Positions 16,508-26,084 of a DNA stretch of 64,000 nt are shown here, piece by piece. The stretch is from Halomonas icarae (GTDB lineage: Bacteria > Pseudomonadota > Gammaproteobacteria > Pseudomonadales > Halomonadaceae), in assembly GCF_009901955.1 (NCBI RefSeq), contig NZ_WUTS01000001.1, forward strand, positions 620,001-684,000, written 5' to 3'. A program made the translations under genes and the position numbers. A model generated the notes under the pieces. That model did no database searches. It saw only the letters and a program-made list of their open reading frames with translations, and was not told where the DNA came from. Positions within the stretch are counted from its first letter, which is position 1. Every line of letters begins with the position of its first letter.

Positions 16508-17875
16508 ATGAGTAACCGACAGGAACAGCCGCTTCTCAACGACTGGTTCCAGAAACATGGCATTACCGAGGTCGAGTGCCTGGTCAGCGACCTGACCGGC
16601 ATTCTCAAGGGCAAGATCATGCCTGCCGGCAAGTACCTCAACGGTGGACGACCCCGTCTGCCCGATTCGATCTTTATTCAGACCGTGACTGGGGGCTATC
16701 CCGACGACGAGGATATTCGCTTCTGGAACCAGACCGAGCGGGACATGGAGCTGGTGCCCGACCCCGGAGCCATCTACCTGGTGCCATGGGCCGAGGATCC
16801 TACCGCGCAGATCATTCATGACTGCTTCTACCTGACCGGCGAGCCGGTGGATCTGGCACCGCGCCATGTGCTCAAGCGGGTGCTAGGGCTCTACGCCGAG
16901 CGTGGCTGGAAACCGGTGATCGCGCCGGAGGTGGAGTTCTATCTGGTCAAGACCAACACCGACTCCGACTACCCGCTGGAGCCGCCCATCGGGCGTACCG
17001 GGCGCCAGGAGAGCAGTCGCCAGTCGTTCTCCATCGATGCGGTCAACGAGTTCGATCCGTTGTTCGAGGAGATGTATGACTACTGTGACGCCATGAGCCT
17101 CGATCTGGACACCCTGATCCACGAGGAGGGAGCGGGGCAGATGGAGGTCAACTTCCAGCATGGGGACCCGCTGGCACTGGCCGACCAGGTGGTGATGTTC
17201 AAGCGCACCCTGCGTGAAACCGCACTGCGCCACGGCATGTATGCCACCTTCATGGCCAAGCCGATGGCCAATGAGCCCGGTAGCTCCATGCATATTCATC
17301 AGAGCCTGCTGGATAGCGAGTGCGGCCATAACCTGTTTGCCGGCGACGACGGCCAGCCCAGTCGGCTGTTCCACCACTTCATCGGTGGCCTGCAGAAGTA
17401 TCTGCCGGCGGCGATGCCGCTGCTGGCGCCCAACGTCAACTCCTATCGTCGCCTGATGCGTACCGACAGCAGCGGCTCGGCACCGATCAACGTGGAGTGG
17501 GGCATGGATAACCGCACCGTGGGGTTGCGGGTGCCGGTATCGACACCCGAGGCGACCCGCGTGGAGAACCGGCTGGCCGGTGCCGATGCCAATCCGTATC
17601 TGGTGATGGCGGCCTCGCTGGCCTGTGGCTATCTGGGCATGCTGAGCCAACTCGAGCCACGTCCGCCGATGACCGGTTCGGCCTGGTCGGGCGGCCACAA
17701 GCTGCCCGACGATATCGGGCCGGCACTGGGTCTGCTGCAGGACTGCCAGGCCCTCTCCGATATCCTCGGCGAGCGCTTCACGCACAGCTATCTGGCGGTG
17801 AAGCGGGCCGAGCATCGCGCCTACTTCCAGGTCATCAGCTCTTGGGAGCGGGAGCACCTGCTGCTCAGGGTCTAG
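16508..17875 (+). CDS. puuA: Glutamine-synthetase-family gamma-glutamylpolyamine ligase (PuuA-like 1)
   Basis: ATP-dependent ligase of 455 residues related to type I/III glutamine synthetase. N-terminal beta-grasp domain begins FQKHGITEVECLVSDLTGIL. Catalytic-domain motifs include the metal-binding APEVEFYLVK, NVNSYRR, and GADANPYLVMAA near the C-terminus. PuuA links glutamate to putrescine as the first step of the Puu pathway. Placement between two polyamine-binding proteins and near PuuB-like oxidases supports an amine rather than ammonia as the acceptor. The exact amine is inferred. Confidence 0.88.
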   Translation: MSNRQEQPLLNDWFQKHGITEVECLVSDLTGILKGKIMPAGKYLNGGRPRLPDSIFIQTVTGGYPDDEDIRFWNQTERDMELVPDPGAIYLVPWAEDPTAQIIHDCFYLTGEPVDLAPRHVLKRVLGLYAERGWKPVIAPEVEFYLVKTNTDSDYPLEPPIGRTGRQESSRQSFSIDAVNEFDPLFEEMYDYCDAMSLDLDTLIHEEGAGQMEVNFQHGDPLALADQVVMFKRTLRETALRHGMYATFMAKPMANEPGSSMHIHQSLLDSECGHNLFAGDDGQPSRLFHHFIGGLQKYLPAAMPLLAPNVNSYRRLMRTDSSGSAPINVEWGMDNRTVGLRVPVSTPEATRVENRLAGADANPYLVMAASLACGYLGMLSQLEPRPPMTGSAWSGGHKLPDDIGPALGLLQDCQALSDILGERFTHSYLAVKRAEHRAYFQVISSWEREHLLLRV

Positions 17876-17928
17876 GCTAGTGGCCGAGGGCCTGACGCCC
17901 TCGGCGATTCGAAACAGGGAGATTGACG

Positions 17929-19005
17929 ATGCTGATACCAAGACACTGGACCCCGCTTGCGGGGCTGGGCCTGCTGGCCGTGAGTCTTGTCGCGGCGGCC
18001 GAGGATGGCAAGCTGCGGCTGTTCAACTGGTCCGACTACATGGACCCTGCGATCATCGAGGATTTCGAGGCGGCGACCGGCCTCGAGGTGGTGCAGAACT
18101 ACTACAACTCCAATGCCGAGCTTTTCTCCAAGCTGACTGCCGGCGGTGACGCCCAGTACGACCTGATCGTGCCCTCGGACTACTTTGTGCCGCGGCTGAT
18201 CGAGGCCGGCCTGATCCGACCGCTGACGGTCGAGGGGAAAGAGCTCGAGGGGCACGACAATATCCTAAGCGAGTTCCGCGGGCCGAGTTATGACCCCGAG
18301 GGGATCTACACCGTGCCCTACCTGTGGGGCGCCACCGGTATTGTCTACAACACCGAGACCTGGCCTTCGCCCGAACCTAGTTGGGGGCTGCTCTACGACC
18401 CCGAGGTCAATGACGACTATCCCTTCGCGCTGCTCAAGGGGGACGCCCAGTTCACCTTCGGCACCGCCTGCGCCTTCCAGGGGGCCGGCTTCGACTGTGT
18501 GGGCCAGGAGCCCTGGGTGGCGGCCGCCAGGCAGATCATCGAGACCCGCAACCGCGACAACTTCGTGGGCTTCACGGATGCCACGGCGGCCATCGAGCAG
18601 GTGGCCAACGGGGTGATCCACGCCGGCGTGGCCTACAATGGCGACCTGGCCAACAAGCGTGCCGAGGATCCCGAGATCTACGGCAAGCTGGGGTTCTTTA
18701 TCCCCCATGAGGGTTCCCAGCGTTGGGTCGATGTGCTGGCGATTCCGTCGCGTGCCCCCAATGTCGAGGCCGCCCAGGCCTTTATCGAATATCTGCTGCG
18801 ACCCGAGGTGGCTGCGCGTCTGGCCAACTACAACTTCTACACCACGCCCAACGAGGCGGCGCTGGAGCTGGTCAACGATGCCCTGCGCGAACCGCCGGTG
18901 ATGCCGGATTCGGCGGCGCGGGAGCGACTGCACTTCACCCCCTCGGTGAGTGGCGAGGAGCTGGAACTGCTGCAGGAACTCTGGAACGAGGCGCGCAGCC
19001 GCTAA
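17929..19005 (+). CDS. Periplasmic polyamine-binding protein 2 (PotF-like)
   Basis: A 358-residue paralogue of the binding protein at 15391, sharing the mature start KLRLFNWSDYMDPAIIEDFE. A signal peptide ends near VAAAED. ATG 17929 is chosen over TTG 17923 because the purine-rich ACAGGGA lies 8 bases upstream. It has no ABC partner of its own, so it probably docks on the PotABC complex upstream and widens its substrate range. A clear terminator follows the gene. Confidence 0.9.
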   Translation: MLIPRHWTPLAGLGLLAVSLVAAAEDGKLRLFNWSDYMDPAIIEDFEAATGLEVVQNYYNSNAELFSKLTAGGDAQYDLIVPSDYFVPRLIEAGLIRPLTVEGKELEGHDNILSEFRGPSYDPEGIYTVPYLWGATGIVYNTETWPSPEPSWGLLYDPEVNDDYPFALLKGDAQFTFGTACAFQGAGFDCVGQEPWVAAARQIIETRNRDNFVGFTDATAAIEQVANGVIHAGVAYNGDLANKRAEDPEIYGKLGFFIPHEGSQRWVDVLAIPSRAPNVEAAQAFIEYLLRPEVAARLANYNFYTTPNEAALELVNDALREPPVMPDSAARERLHFTPSVSGEELELLQELWNEARSR

Positions 19006-19029
19006 GGTCACCGCCATCCACAGGGGATG

Positions 19030-19060
19030 CCGCCGACGGAGTGCTTGTCGGCGGTTTTCT
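19030..19060 (+). terminator. Intrinsic terminator closing the polyamine import operon
   Basis: Stem CCGCCGAC (19030-19037) with GTCGGCGG (19047-19054), a 9-base loop, followed by TTTTCTTA. It lies 25 bases after the stop of the second binding protein. Confidence 0.8.
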
Positions 19061-19158
19061 TATGGTGAGTATCATGAGTCTTGATTGTTGTTATTATGCC
19101 GTTTTGGCCGGTAAAGTCGCGGCATGGTGTCAAATAAAGTTACCAGCAAGGGGTCGCC

Positions 19159-20451
19159 ATGTCCGTCTCGTTCGAACGCGGTCACGCCGCATCATGGTAT
19201 GCCGATACCGCCAATCCGACACCCGAACGCCCCGCCCTCGAGGGTGATATCGACTGTGATGTGTGCGTGGTGGGAGCCGGCTTCACGGGAATCTCAGCCG
19301 CCCTGCATCTGGCGGAGCGTGGGCTTTCGGTGGTGGTGCTGGAGGCGGTCAGGATCGGTTACGGTGCCTCGGGGCGTAATGGCGGCCAGATCGTCAACAG
19401 TTACAGCCGCGACATGGATGTGATCGAGACCAGGTACGGGGCCGAGACCGCCCGGGCCCTGGGCGACATGGCCTTCGAGGGCAACCGCATCATCCGCGAG
19501 CGCGTGGCCCGTTATGACATCGACTGCGATCTGCGCGACGGCAACCTCTTCGCCGCCTGTAACGGTCAACAGCTCAAGGGGCTGCGCGAGCATCAGGCGC
19601 TGTGGGAACGCTATGGCTACCGGGAGCTCGAGCTGCTGGAGGGTGAGGCGCTCAAGCGCGAAGTGATAAGCGACCGCTATACCGGTGTGTTGGTCGATCA
19701 TGGCGGTGGCCACCTGCATCCACTCAACCTGGTGCTGGGCCAGGCGGCCGCCGTGGAGTCCCTGGGTGGACGTATCTTCGAGCACTCGCCGGTCACGGAG
19801 CTGAAGCATGGTGACCCGGCGGTGGTGTCGACCGCCAGGGGGCGGGTGCGTGCCGGGCGGGTGGTCATGGCCGGCAATGCCTATCTCAAGGGTGTGCTGC
19901 CGGAAATCGAGGGCAAGTCGATGCCCTGCGGTACCCAGATCATCACCACCGAGCCTCTGGGCGAGGAGAGGGCACGTGGGCTGCTGCCCAACGGCCTGGC
20001 GGTGGAAGACTGCAACTATCTCCTCGACTACTACCGCCTGACCCGCGACAACCGGCTGCTCTATGGGGGAGGGGTCAATTACGGCGGTAGCGACCCGGCA
20101 GATATCGAGAGTGTCATACGGCCCAAGCTGCTCAAGACCTTCCCCGAACTTGCCGACGTCGGGATCGACTACGCCTGGAGCGGTACCTTCCTGATGACCC
20201 TCAACCGGATGCCTCAGTTCGGGGTGATCAATGGCAATGTCTACTATGCCCAGGGCTACTCTGGCCACGGTGTGACCTGTACTCACCTGGCCGGCAAGCT
20301 GATCGCCGAAGTGATGCACGGTCAGGGAGAGCGCTTCGACGCCTTTGCCGGGCTGCCGCATCTGCCGTTCCCCGGTGGACGCCTGCTGCGGGTGCCGCTC
20401 TCCGCCCTGGGAGCCTGGTATTACCAGGCCCGTGACAAGCTCGGGCTCTGA
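19159..20451 (+). CDS. puuB: FAD-dependent gamma-glutamylputrescine oxidoreductase-like protein (PuuB paralogue 2)
   Basis: A 430-residue DAO-family flavoenzyme. N-terminal SWYADTANPTPERPAL is the typical PuuB opening, the FAD motif VVGAGFTG is near residue 36, GASGRNGGQIVNSYSRD near 73, and YAQGYSGHGVTCTHLAGK near the C-terminus. It lies after a terminator, so it is probably its own unit, and it converges on fhs. Separate promoters for the three PuuB paralogues suggest different substrates or conditions. Confidence 0.87.
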   Translation: MSVSFERGHAASWYADTANPTPERPALEGDIDCDVCVVGAGFTGISAALHLAERGLSVVVLEAVRIGYGASGRNGGQIVNSYSRDMDVIETRYGAETARALGDMAFEGNRIIRERVARYDIDCDLRDGNLFAACNGQQLKGLREHQALWERYGYRELELLEGEALKREVISDRYTGVLVDHGGGHLHPLNLVLGQAAAVESLGGRIFEHSPVTELKHGDPAVVSTARGRVRAGRVVMAGNAYLKGVLPEIEGKSMPCGTQIITTEPLGEERARGLLPNGLAVEDCNYLLDYYRLTRDNRLLYGGGVNYGGSDPADIESVIRPKLLKTFPELADVGIDYAWSGTFLMTLNRMPQFGVINGNVYYAQGYSGHGVTCTHLAGKLIAEVMHGQGERFDAFAGLPHLPFPGGRLLRVPLSALGAWYYQARDKLGL

Positions 20452-20510
20452 GCCGTGATGTCGTCACGAGGGGCGCCGGGACCGACAGGGGTCGATAAGG
20501 TGAGAGGGTG

Positions 20511-22250
20511 TCAATACAGGCCCACGGTATTACCCTCGTCATCGATATCGATTCGGGTGGCAGCCGGCGAGGCGTTGAGCCCGGGCATGGTACGGATATC
20601 GCCGGCCAGGGCGTAGACGAAGCCGGCGCCGGCCGAGAGGCGCACCTCGCGTACCGGCAGGCGCCAGCCGTTGGGGGCGCCCAGCAGGCGTGCATCGTGA
20701 GACAGCGACATATGCGTCTTGGCGATGCACACCGGCAGCACGCCGTAGCCTCTTGCCTCCCAACTCGCCAGACGCTCCCGTATGCCCGGGGCGAAGTCGA
20801 CGCCGTCCGCGCCATAGAGCCGGGTGGCGATGCGCTCGATCTTGTCCACCAGGGGCAGCTCATCGGGGTAGAGGTAGTGAAAGGCGTCGGTGTCAGCGGC
20901 GACCCCCTCCGTCGCCTCGACCAGCGCCTCGGCCAGCGCCACGGCTCCTTCACCGCCGTCGCGCACATGGGTGGAGAGTTCGGCGCGTACCCCCACCGAG
21001 GCACATAGCTCGCGAATGGCGGCCACTTCGCTCGGATGGTCCCCGGGGAAGGCGTTGATCGCCACGACCGGTGTCAGGCCATGGGCCCGCACGTTGTCGA
21101 TCTGCTTGAGCAGGTTGGCGCCTCCCGCCATGACCTCTCCGGGGGCCTCGGCCAGCAGCGAGGTCGGCAGCGGCTGGCCGGGAATCACCCGGTGCTGGCC
21201 GCAGTGGTACTTCATGGCGCGCACCGTGACCACCAGCACCGCGGCGTCGGGGGTGAGCCCCGAGGCACGACACTTGATATTGAAGAAGCGCTCTCCCCCC
21301 ATGTCGGCGCCGAAGCCGGCCTCGGTAACCACGAAGTCGGCGGCATGCAGGGCGATGCGGTCGGCGACGATGGAGGAGTTGCCGTGGGCGATATTGCCGA
21401 AGGGGCCAGCGTGGATCAGCGCCGGTGCATGCTCCAGGGTCTGCAGCAGGTTGGGCTTGAGTGCCTCCTTGAGCAGCACCGTCATCGCACCGGCGGCGCC
21501 GATCTGCTCGGCGGTGACCGGCTCGCCGTCGCGGTCGAGCCCCACGATCAATCGCCCCAGTCGTTTCCGCAGGTCGGCCAGCGAGTCGGCCAGCGCCAGC
21601 ACCGCCATCACCTCCGAGGCGGCGGTGATCTCGAAGCCCCCCTGACGAGGCACGCCGTCGCCGCGACCGCCGAGGCCCAGCACCAGGTGGCGAAGCGCTC
21701 GGTCGTTGAGGTCGATCACCCGCTGCCAGCAGATGTCCCGAGGGCTGAGCTCCGGTGCGAGGCGGTGATGCAGATGGTTGTCGACCATGGCCGCCAGCAG
21801 ATTGTGTGCCGCGGCGACGGCATGCAGGTCACCGGTGAGATGCAGGTTGATGCGCTCCATGGGCAGCACCTGGCTGTGGCCGCCGCCGGTGGCGCCACCC
21901 TTGAGCCCGAGGGTCGGCCCCATGGAGGGTTGGCGCAGGGCCACCGCCGCGCAATGGCCAAGGCGCTGGAGTCCCTGCACCAGGCCGATGGCGGTGGTGG
22001 TCTTGCCTTCACCGGGGGGCGTCGGTGTCATCGAGGTGACGACGACATAGCGCCCGCGAGGAGACTCGGCCAGTGCCGTCATGGCCGTAAGGTCGATCTT
22101 GGCGATGCCGCGCCCGTAGGGCTCCACCGCCTCGCCGGGCAGGCCCAGGCGGTGCGCGATCTCCTCGATGGGCCAGAGCCGTGCCGCCCTGGCGATGCTC
22201 AGGTTGTCGTTGGGTTGCGCGGGGGTGGGGTCGGTCGCTTGGGTCGGCAT
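20511..22250 (-). CDS. fhs: Formate-tetrahydrofolate ligase
   Basis: ATP-dependent, reversible formation of 10-formyl-THF from formate and THF. The 579-residue length and P-loop-like TPPGEGKTTTAIG (residues 77-89) are typical. The family motifs GLKGGATGGGHSQVLPMERINLH and FGNIAHGNSSIVAD are also present. Many gammaproteobacteria rely on FolD alone; here fhs sits beside C1-transfer genes, where it can run in reverse to recover ATP from 10-formyl-THF produced by demethylation. It is divergent from the AraC-type regulator. Confidence 0.96.
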   Translation of the reverse strand: MPTQATDPTPAQPNDNLSIARAARLWPIEEIAHRLGLPGEAVEPYGRGIAKIDLTAMTALAESPRGRYVVVTSMTPTPPGEGKTTTAIGLVQGLQRLGHCAAVALRQPSMGPTLGLKGGATGGGHSQVLPMERINLHLTGDLHAVAAAHNLLAAMVDNHLHHRLAPELSPRDICWQRVIDLNDRALRHLVLGLGGRGDGVPRQGGFEITAASEVMAVLALADSLADLRKRLGRLIVGLDRDGEPVTAEQIGAAGAMTVLLKEALKPNLLQTLEHAPALIHAGPFGNIAHGNSSIVADRIALHAADFVVTEAGFGADMGGERFFNIKCRASGLTPDAAVLVVTVRAMKYHCGQHRVIPGQPLPTSLLAEAPGEVMAGGANLLKQIDNVRAHGLTPVVAINAFPGDHPSEVAAIRELCASVGVRAELSTHVRDGGEGAVALAEALVEATEGVAADTDAFHYLYPDELPLVDKIERIATRLYGADGVDFAPGIRERLASWEARGYGVLPVCIAKTHMSLSHDARLLGAPNGWRLPVREVRLSAGAGFVYALAGDIRTMPGLNASPAATRIDIDDEGNTVGLY

Positions 22251-22446
22251 GGCGATTGCTCCTGGGGAAACGCCGGTCGTCGGGTTCAGTATTGTCCGCC
22301 TCTTTCGCTTCTCTTACCTGGCGACGTCGAGGGTCTATGGCTCAGCGACACGGTGATCGTGATTGTCACTCGCTTGCCCGAAACGACGAGGATAGGCTAT
22401 CTCTGATGTCCAAGCGTCATCGCCTGCCTTTCGGGAGCCAGTGAGT

Positions 22447-23469
22447 ATGTCAACCACCGCCGTGGCAGGTTGCCACTACAATATCGGGTTTCTGCTGCTG
22501 CCGGGCTTCTCTCAGCTCGCCTTCGCCTCGGCCCTGGAGCCACTGCGGATGGCCAACCATCTGGCCGGCCACCGGCTCTATACCTGGCACCTGGTGAGTC
22601 ATGATGGGGGTGAGGTGCATGCCAGCAACGGCCTGGCCACGCTGGTGGACCAGGCGCTGGAGCCGATGCCGGCCCTGGACCTGATGCTGGTGTGCAGTGG
22701 GGTAGGAGTGCAGGCGCACTGCGAACGTCCGGTGCTCACCTGGTTGCGCCGCCTGGCCGAGCGCGGCACCCCGCTGGGAGCGCTGTGCACCGGTAGCTAT
22801 GTGCTGGCGATGGCGGGGCTGCTCGACGGCTACCGCTGTACCCTGCATTGGGAGCATATCGGGAGCCTACACGCGGCGCGGCGCTTTCCCGCCGTGACCT
22901 TCTCCTCGCAACTCTTCGTCATGGATCGCGACCGCTTCACCTGCTCGGGGGGGATTGCCCCGCTGGACATGATGCTCAACCTGATTGGTCGCCAGCAGGG
23001 CCTCGGCCTGGCCGAGGCGATTGCCGAGGAGTTCATTCATGAGCGCATTCGCGGGGTCGACGACCGTCAGCGCACCCCACTGCGGGTGCGTCTGGGGCAT
23101 AGCCACCCCAAGCTGGAGGAGGTGGCCACCCTGATGGAGGCCAACCTGCAGGAGCCGCTGGCACTGGATGAGCTGGCGCGTTATGCCGGCCTGTCGCGGC
23201 GTCAGCTGGAGCGGCTGTTCCAGCGCTATGTGGAGGTGCCTCCGCTGAAGTACTACCTGGCCCTGCGCCTGGCTCGGGCGCGACTCCTGCTGCTGCAGAC
23301 CGATATGCCGATCACCGAGGTGGCGCTGGCCTGTGGTTTCATTTCGCCGCCTCACTTCACCAAGTGCTATCACGACCACTTCGGCCACTCGCCGAGCGGC
23401 GAGCGCAAGCGGCGGGCGCTGCGCCAGGCCGAGTTGACGATATCCCACGAACGGAGTCTGGAGGAGTAG
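22447..23469 (+). CDS. GlxA-family AraC-type transcriptional regulator (GbdR/CdhR-like)
   Basis: A 340-residue regulator with an N-terminal DJ-1/PfpI amidotransferase-like sensor domain (GFLLLPGFSQLAFASALEPL; nucleophile-elbow region GALCTGSYVLAMAG) and a C-terminal double helix-turn-helix AraC domain (DELARYAGLSRRQLERLFQR; ITEVALACGFISPPHFTKCY). ATG 22447 is preferred, with GGGAG 9 bases upstream; GTG 22441 is possible. Relatives GbdR, CdhR and SouR control betaine, carnitine and sarcosine catabolism in Pseudomonas, which fits the dimethylglycine-type dehydrogenase next door. The effector is not known. Confidence 0.88.
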   Translation: MSTTAVAGCHYNIGFLLLPGFSQLAFASALEPLRMANHLAGHRLYTWHLVSHDGGEVHASNGLATLVDQALEPMPALDLMLVCSGVGVQAHCERPVLTWLRRLAERGTPLGALCTGSYVLAMAGLLDGYRCTLHWEHIGSLHAARRFPAVTFSSQLFVMDRDRFTCSGGIAPLDMMLNLIGRQQGLGLAEAIAEEFIHERIRGVDDRQRTPLRVRLGHSHPKLEEVATLMEANLQEPLALDELARYAGLSRRQLERLFQRYVEVPPLKYYLALRLARARLLLLQTDMPITEVALACGFISPPHFTKCYHDHFGHSPSGERKRRALRQAELTISHERSLEE

Positions 23470-23474
23470 GCCGC

Positions 23475-26042
23475 TCAACTGCGTGGTCGCTCGCCCAGCG
23501 GGTCGTATAGCGCCCGGTAGCCCACGGCGGCCACGCGCATGGAGTAGTGCTCGCCGAAGTACTCCAGCAGCAGTCGACGGCCCTCTTCGGCATAGGCCCT
23601 GGGCAGATAGCCCAGCGCGATATTGCACTCGAGCGAGGGGCCCCAGGCGATGCTGGTGGTATAGGAGCGCCGTCCCAGGGTATCCACCGGCACCTCACCG
23701 CTCTCGGGGTCGAGCAGTGGTGCCTGGCCGACCGGAAAGCGCGGTATGCCACTGCTGTCGTGGTGATCCTCCATCACCAGGGTGCAGAGGGTAGCCGGCT
23801 GATGCTCTCGACCACGTTGCTCGAGATGGGCGCTCTTGCCGTGGAACTCTGCACTCTTCACCTTGGGGCGGGCCAGGCCCGCCTCCAGGAGGTTGTAGTC
23901 GGTGAGCAGGTCGACATTCTGGAGGCGCAGGCTCTTCTCCAGGCGACGGCTGTTGGCGTAGGTGTCTATCCCCACCGGCGTGACGCCGGCCTCGAACAGT
24001 CGGTCCCAGAGCGCCAGCCCGTAGCTGAAGGGGACGTATAGTTCCCAACCCTGCTCACCCACATAGGAGATTCGGAAGGCCCAGACCGGCAGGCCCTGGA
24101 CACGGATCTCGCGGGTGGTGGCGAAGGGGAGGTGGACATCGTCCAAGGCCTCTGGCAGATCGGCGAGTGCCTGCAGGGTGCGTCGGGCGTTGGGGCCCCA
24201 CAGACCCAGGGTGGCCAGGCCGTCGGTGCGGTCCTCCAGGTGCCAGCGGCTCAGTCCCCACTCCTCGCCATGGCGGATGATCCACATCAGGTCGCGGTGG
24301 CCGGTATCGCCACCACAGATCACCCGCCAGCCGTTCGGCGCCAGGCGCACGATGGTGAGGTCGGAATGCACGCCGCCGGCGTCGTCGAGGAAGTGGGTGT
24401 AGACCCCCTTGCCGATGGGGGTGTCGCCACCGATGCGCGCCACCGATAGACGCTCCAGCAGTGCCTCGGCATCGTGTCCCGAGATATCGTAGATGGCGAA
24501 GTGGGAGAGATTGACCATGCCCACGTCATCGCTCATGGCGAGCTGCTCGGCATTGGCGACACGCCAGAAGTGGCGGGCATCCCATTCGGCGGGGCGCTCC
24601 GGGACTCGTTCCAGATAGGCGGCCAGACGCGTTTCGTTGGCGGCATAGCCGTGGGCGCGCTCCCAGCCAGCGGCCTCCATGAAGTAGCCCCCCAGCTCCT
24701 GCTCCCTCGACCAGAAGGGGCCGCGCCTGAGATTGCGGCCGCTGGCGAAGGGCTCCCGGGGGTGTACCGGCGGGTCGTAGATCTTCTGGGCGATCTCCCG
24801 GCAGCGTCCATGGACGTGGTGCGGGGTCTTCTGCACCGGATAGAAGCGAGCGATATCGACGCTGCAGGGGTCCATGTCGGGCCGGCCCCGGGTGATCCAC
24901 TCGGCCAGCAGCTTGCCCATGCCAGGGGCGTCCTTGACCCAGACCGCCTCGCAGAACCACAGGCCGCGGGTTTCCGGCGACTCGCCTACCAGCGAGCCAC
25001 CGTCGGAGGTGACCGAGAGCAGGCCGTTGAAGGAGTGCTTCTCGTCCAGCCCCAGTTCGCCGAGCACCGGAGTGAGCGCCATGGCGCGCTCCAGCGCCTC
25101 GGCGACCTGGTCGATCTCCAGGTCGCGCATCGAGGGGGAGAGCCGGGCCCGGTGGCGATCGAGGATGGCATGCGGCTCCACCAGGCGTGGTTCCCTCGGC
25201 TCATAGTAACCCAGTTCGAGCTGACCGCCCTCGGTGCTGGCCGGGTCACCGGTATCGCGCAGATAGGCGGAGTTGCCCTGGTCGCGCAGCAAGGGGTAGC
25301 CGATCTCCTTGCCACTGCCGGCGAAGGTGTCGAAGGGACCGAAGAAGATCAGCGGGTGTTCCAGTGGCATCAGCGGCAGGGCGGCGCCGCCCATGGCAGC
25401 GGGAATCGGTCCCCAGATACCGGCGGTAACGATCACCAGAGGCGTCGAGACATAGCCCTTCAGCGTCTCGACGCCGTGAACCCGTCCATCGCGGACATCG
25501 ATATCCAGCGCCGGGGTCTCGGCGAAGGCGTGCAGATGGCCGCTGGCAACGGCCTTCTCGATCAGCTCGCCGGCAACGCGCTGGGAGCGTGGTACCACCA
25601 GCCCGGCGTCGGGATCCCAGAGGGCGCCGAGCACCAGGTCGCGCTCCAGCAGCGGGAAGCGTGCCACCGTCTCGTCGGCATCGATCATGCAGGCGTGGGT
25701 ACCGAATGCCTTGCCCGAGGCGACCTTGCGCTGGAGCTCGGCCAGGCGCGCGTCGTCGCCGACCCTTGCGATCTCCAGCCCGCCGGACTTGTGATAGTGG
25801 CCCATTGCTTCAAAGAAGCGCTGGCTGTAGGTGGTGGTATAGCAGCTCAGGCGGTCGTGGGAGGTCATGTAGCAGAAGTCGGAGGCGTGAGCGGTGGAGC
25901 CGACGTCCGAGGGCAGGGCGGCGGTCTCCAGACCCACCAGATTGGTCCAGCCCAGCTCGATGAGGTGGTGGACCACCGAGGCACCGACGATGCCGCCCAG
26001 GCCGATGATCACCGCGTCTGCCTGCGAGGGTAGGGTTGCCAT
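23475..26042 (-). CDS. FAD-dependent oxidoreductase-GcvT fusion (dimethylglycine/sarcosine dehydrogenase class)
   Basis: An 855-residue fusion. Residues 1 to about 400 form a DAO-type FAD domain (VIIGLGGIVGASVVHHL at 11-27); the C-terminal half is a GcvT-type THF-binding aminomethyltransferase. The segment GSTAHAS with His52 resembles the GSTxHA motif whose His carries covalent FAD in dimethylglycine dehydrogenase. Such enzymes oxidise an N-methyl group and pass formaldehyde to THF as 5,10-methylene-THF. ATG 26042 has AGGAGG 6 bases upstream. It converges, 5 bases apart, on the GlxA-type regulator. Substrate not certain: dimethylglycine, sarcosine or another methylamine. Confidence 0.85.
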   Translation of the reverse strand: MATLPSQADAVIIGLGGIVGASVVHHLIELGWTNLVGLETAALPSDVGSTAHASDFCYMTSHDRLSCYTTTYSQRFFEAMGHYHKSGGLEIARVGDDARLAELQRKVASGKAFGTHACMIDADETVARFPLLERDLVLGALWDPDAGLVVPRSQRVAGELIEKAVASGHLHAFAETPALDIDVRDGRVHGVETLKGYVSTPLVIVTAGIWGPIPAAMGGAALPLMPLEHPLIFFGPFDTFAGSGKEIGYPLLRDQGNSAYLRDTGDPASTEGGQLELGYYEPREPRLVEPHAILDRHRARLSPSMRDLEIDQVAEALERAMALTPVLGELGLDEKHSFNGLLSVTSDGGSLVGESPETRGLWFCEAVWVKDAPGMGKLLAEWITRGRPDMDPCSVDIARFYPVQKTPHHVHGRCREIAQKIYDPPVHPREPFASGRNLRRGPFWSREQELGGYFMEAAGWERAHGYAANETRLAAYLERVPERPAEWDARHFWRVANAEQLAMSDDVGMVNLSHFAIYDISGHDAEALLERLSVARIGGDTPIGKGVYTHFLDDAGGVHSDLTIVRLAPNGWRVICGGDTGHRDLMWIIRHGEEWGLSRWHLEDRTDGLATLGLWGPNARRTLQALADLPEALDDVHLPFATTREIRVQGLPVWAFRISYVGEQGWELYVPFSYGLALWDRLFEAGVTPVGIDTYANSRRLEKSLRLQNVDLLTDYNLLEAGLARPKVKSAEFHGKSAHLEQRGREHQPATLCTLVMEDHHDSSGIPRFPVGQAPLLDPESGEVPVDTLGRRSYTTSIAWGPSLECNIALGYLPRAYAEEGRRLLLEYFGEHYSMRVAAVGYRALYDPLGERPRS

Positions 26043-26084
26043 GGTCAACCTCCTGAGAGCACCTGAGTTTCTGCCAGCATAAGG

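Noticed and set aside
19074..19247. Small open frame across the PuuB paralogue 2 leader
   Set aside because: It runs out of frame into the PuuB gene and has no ribosome site or similarity.
24474..26033. A 519-codon open frame antisense to the FAD-GcvT fusion
   Set aside because: No family motif; the minus-strand gene has clear FAD and GcvT motifs and an AGGAGG start.
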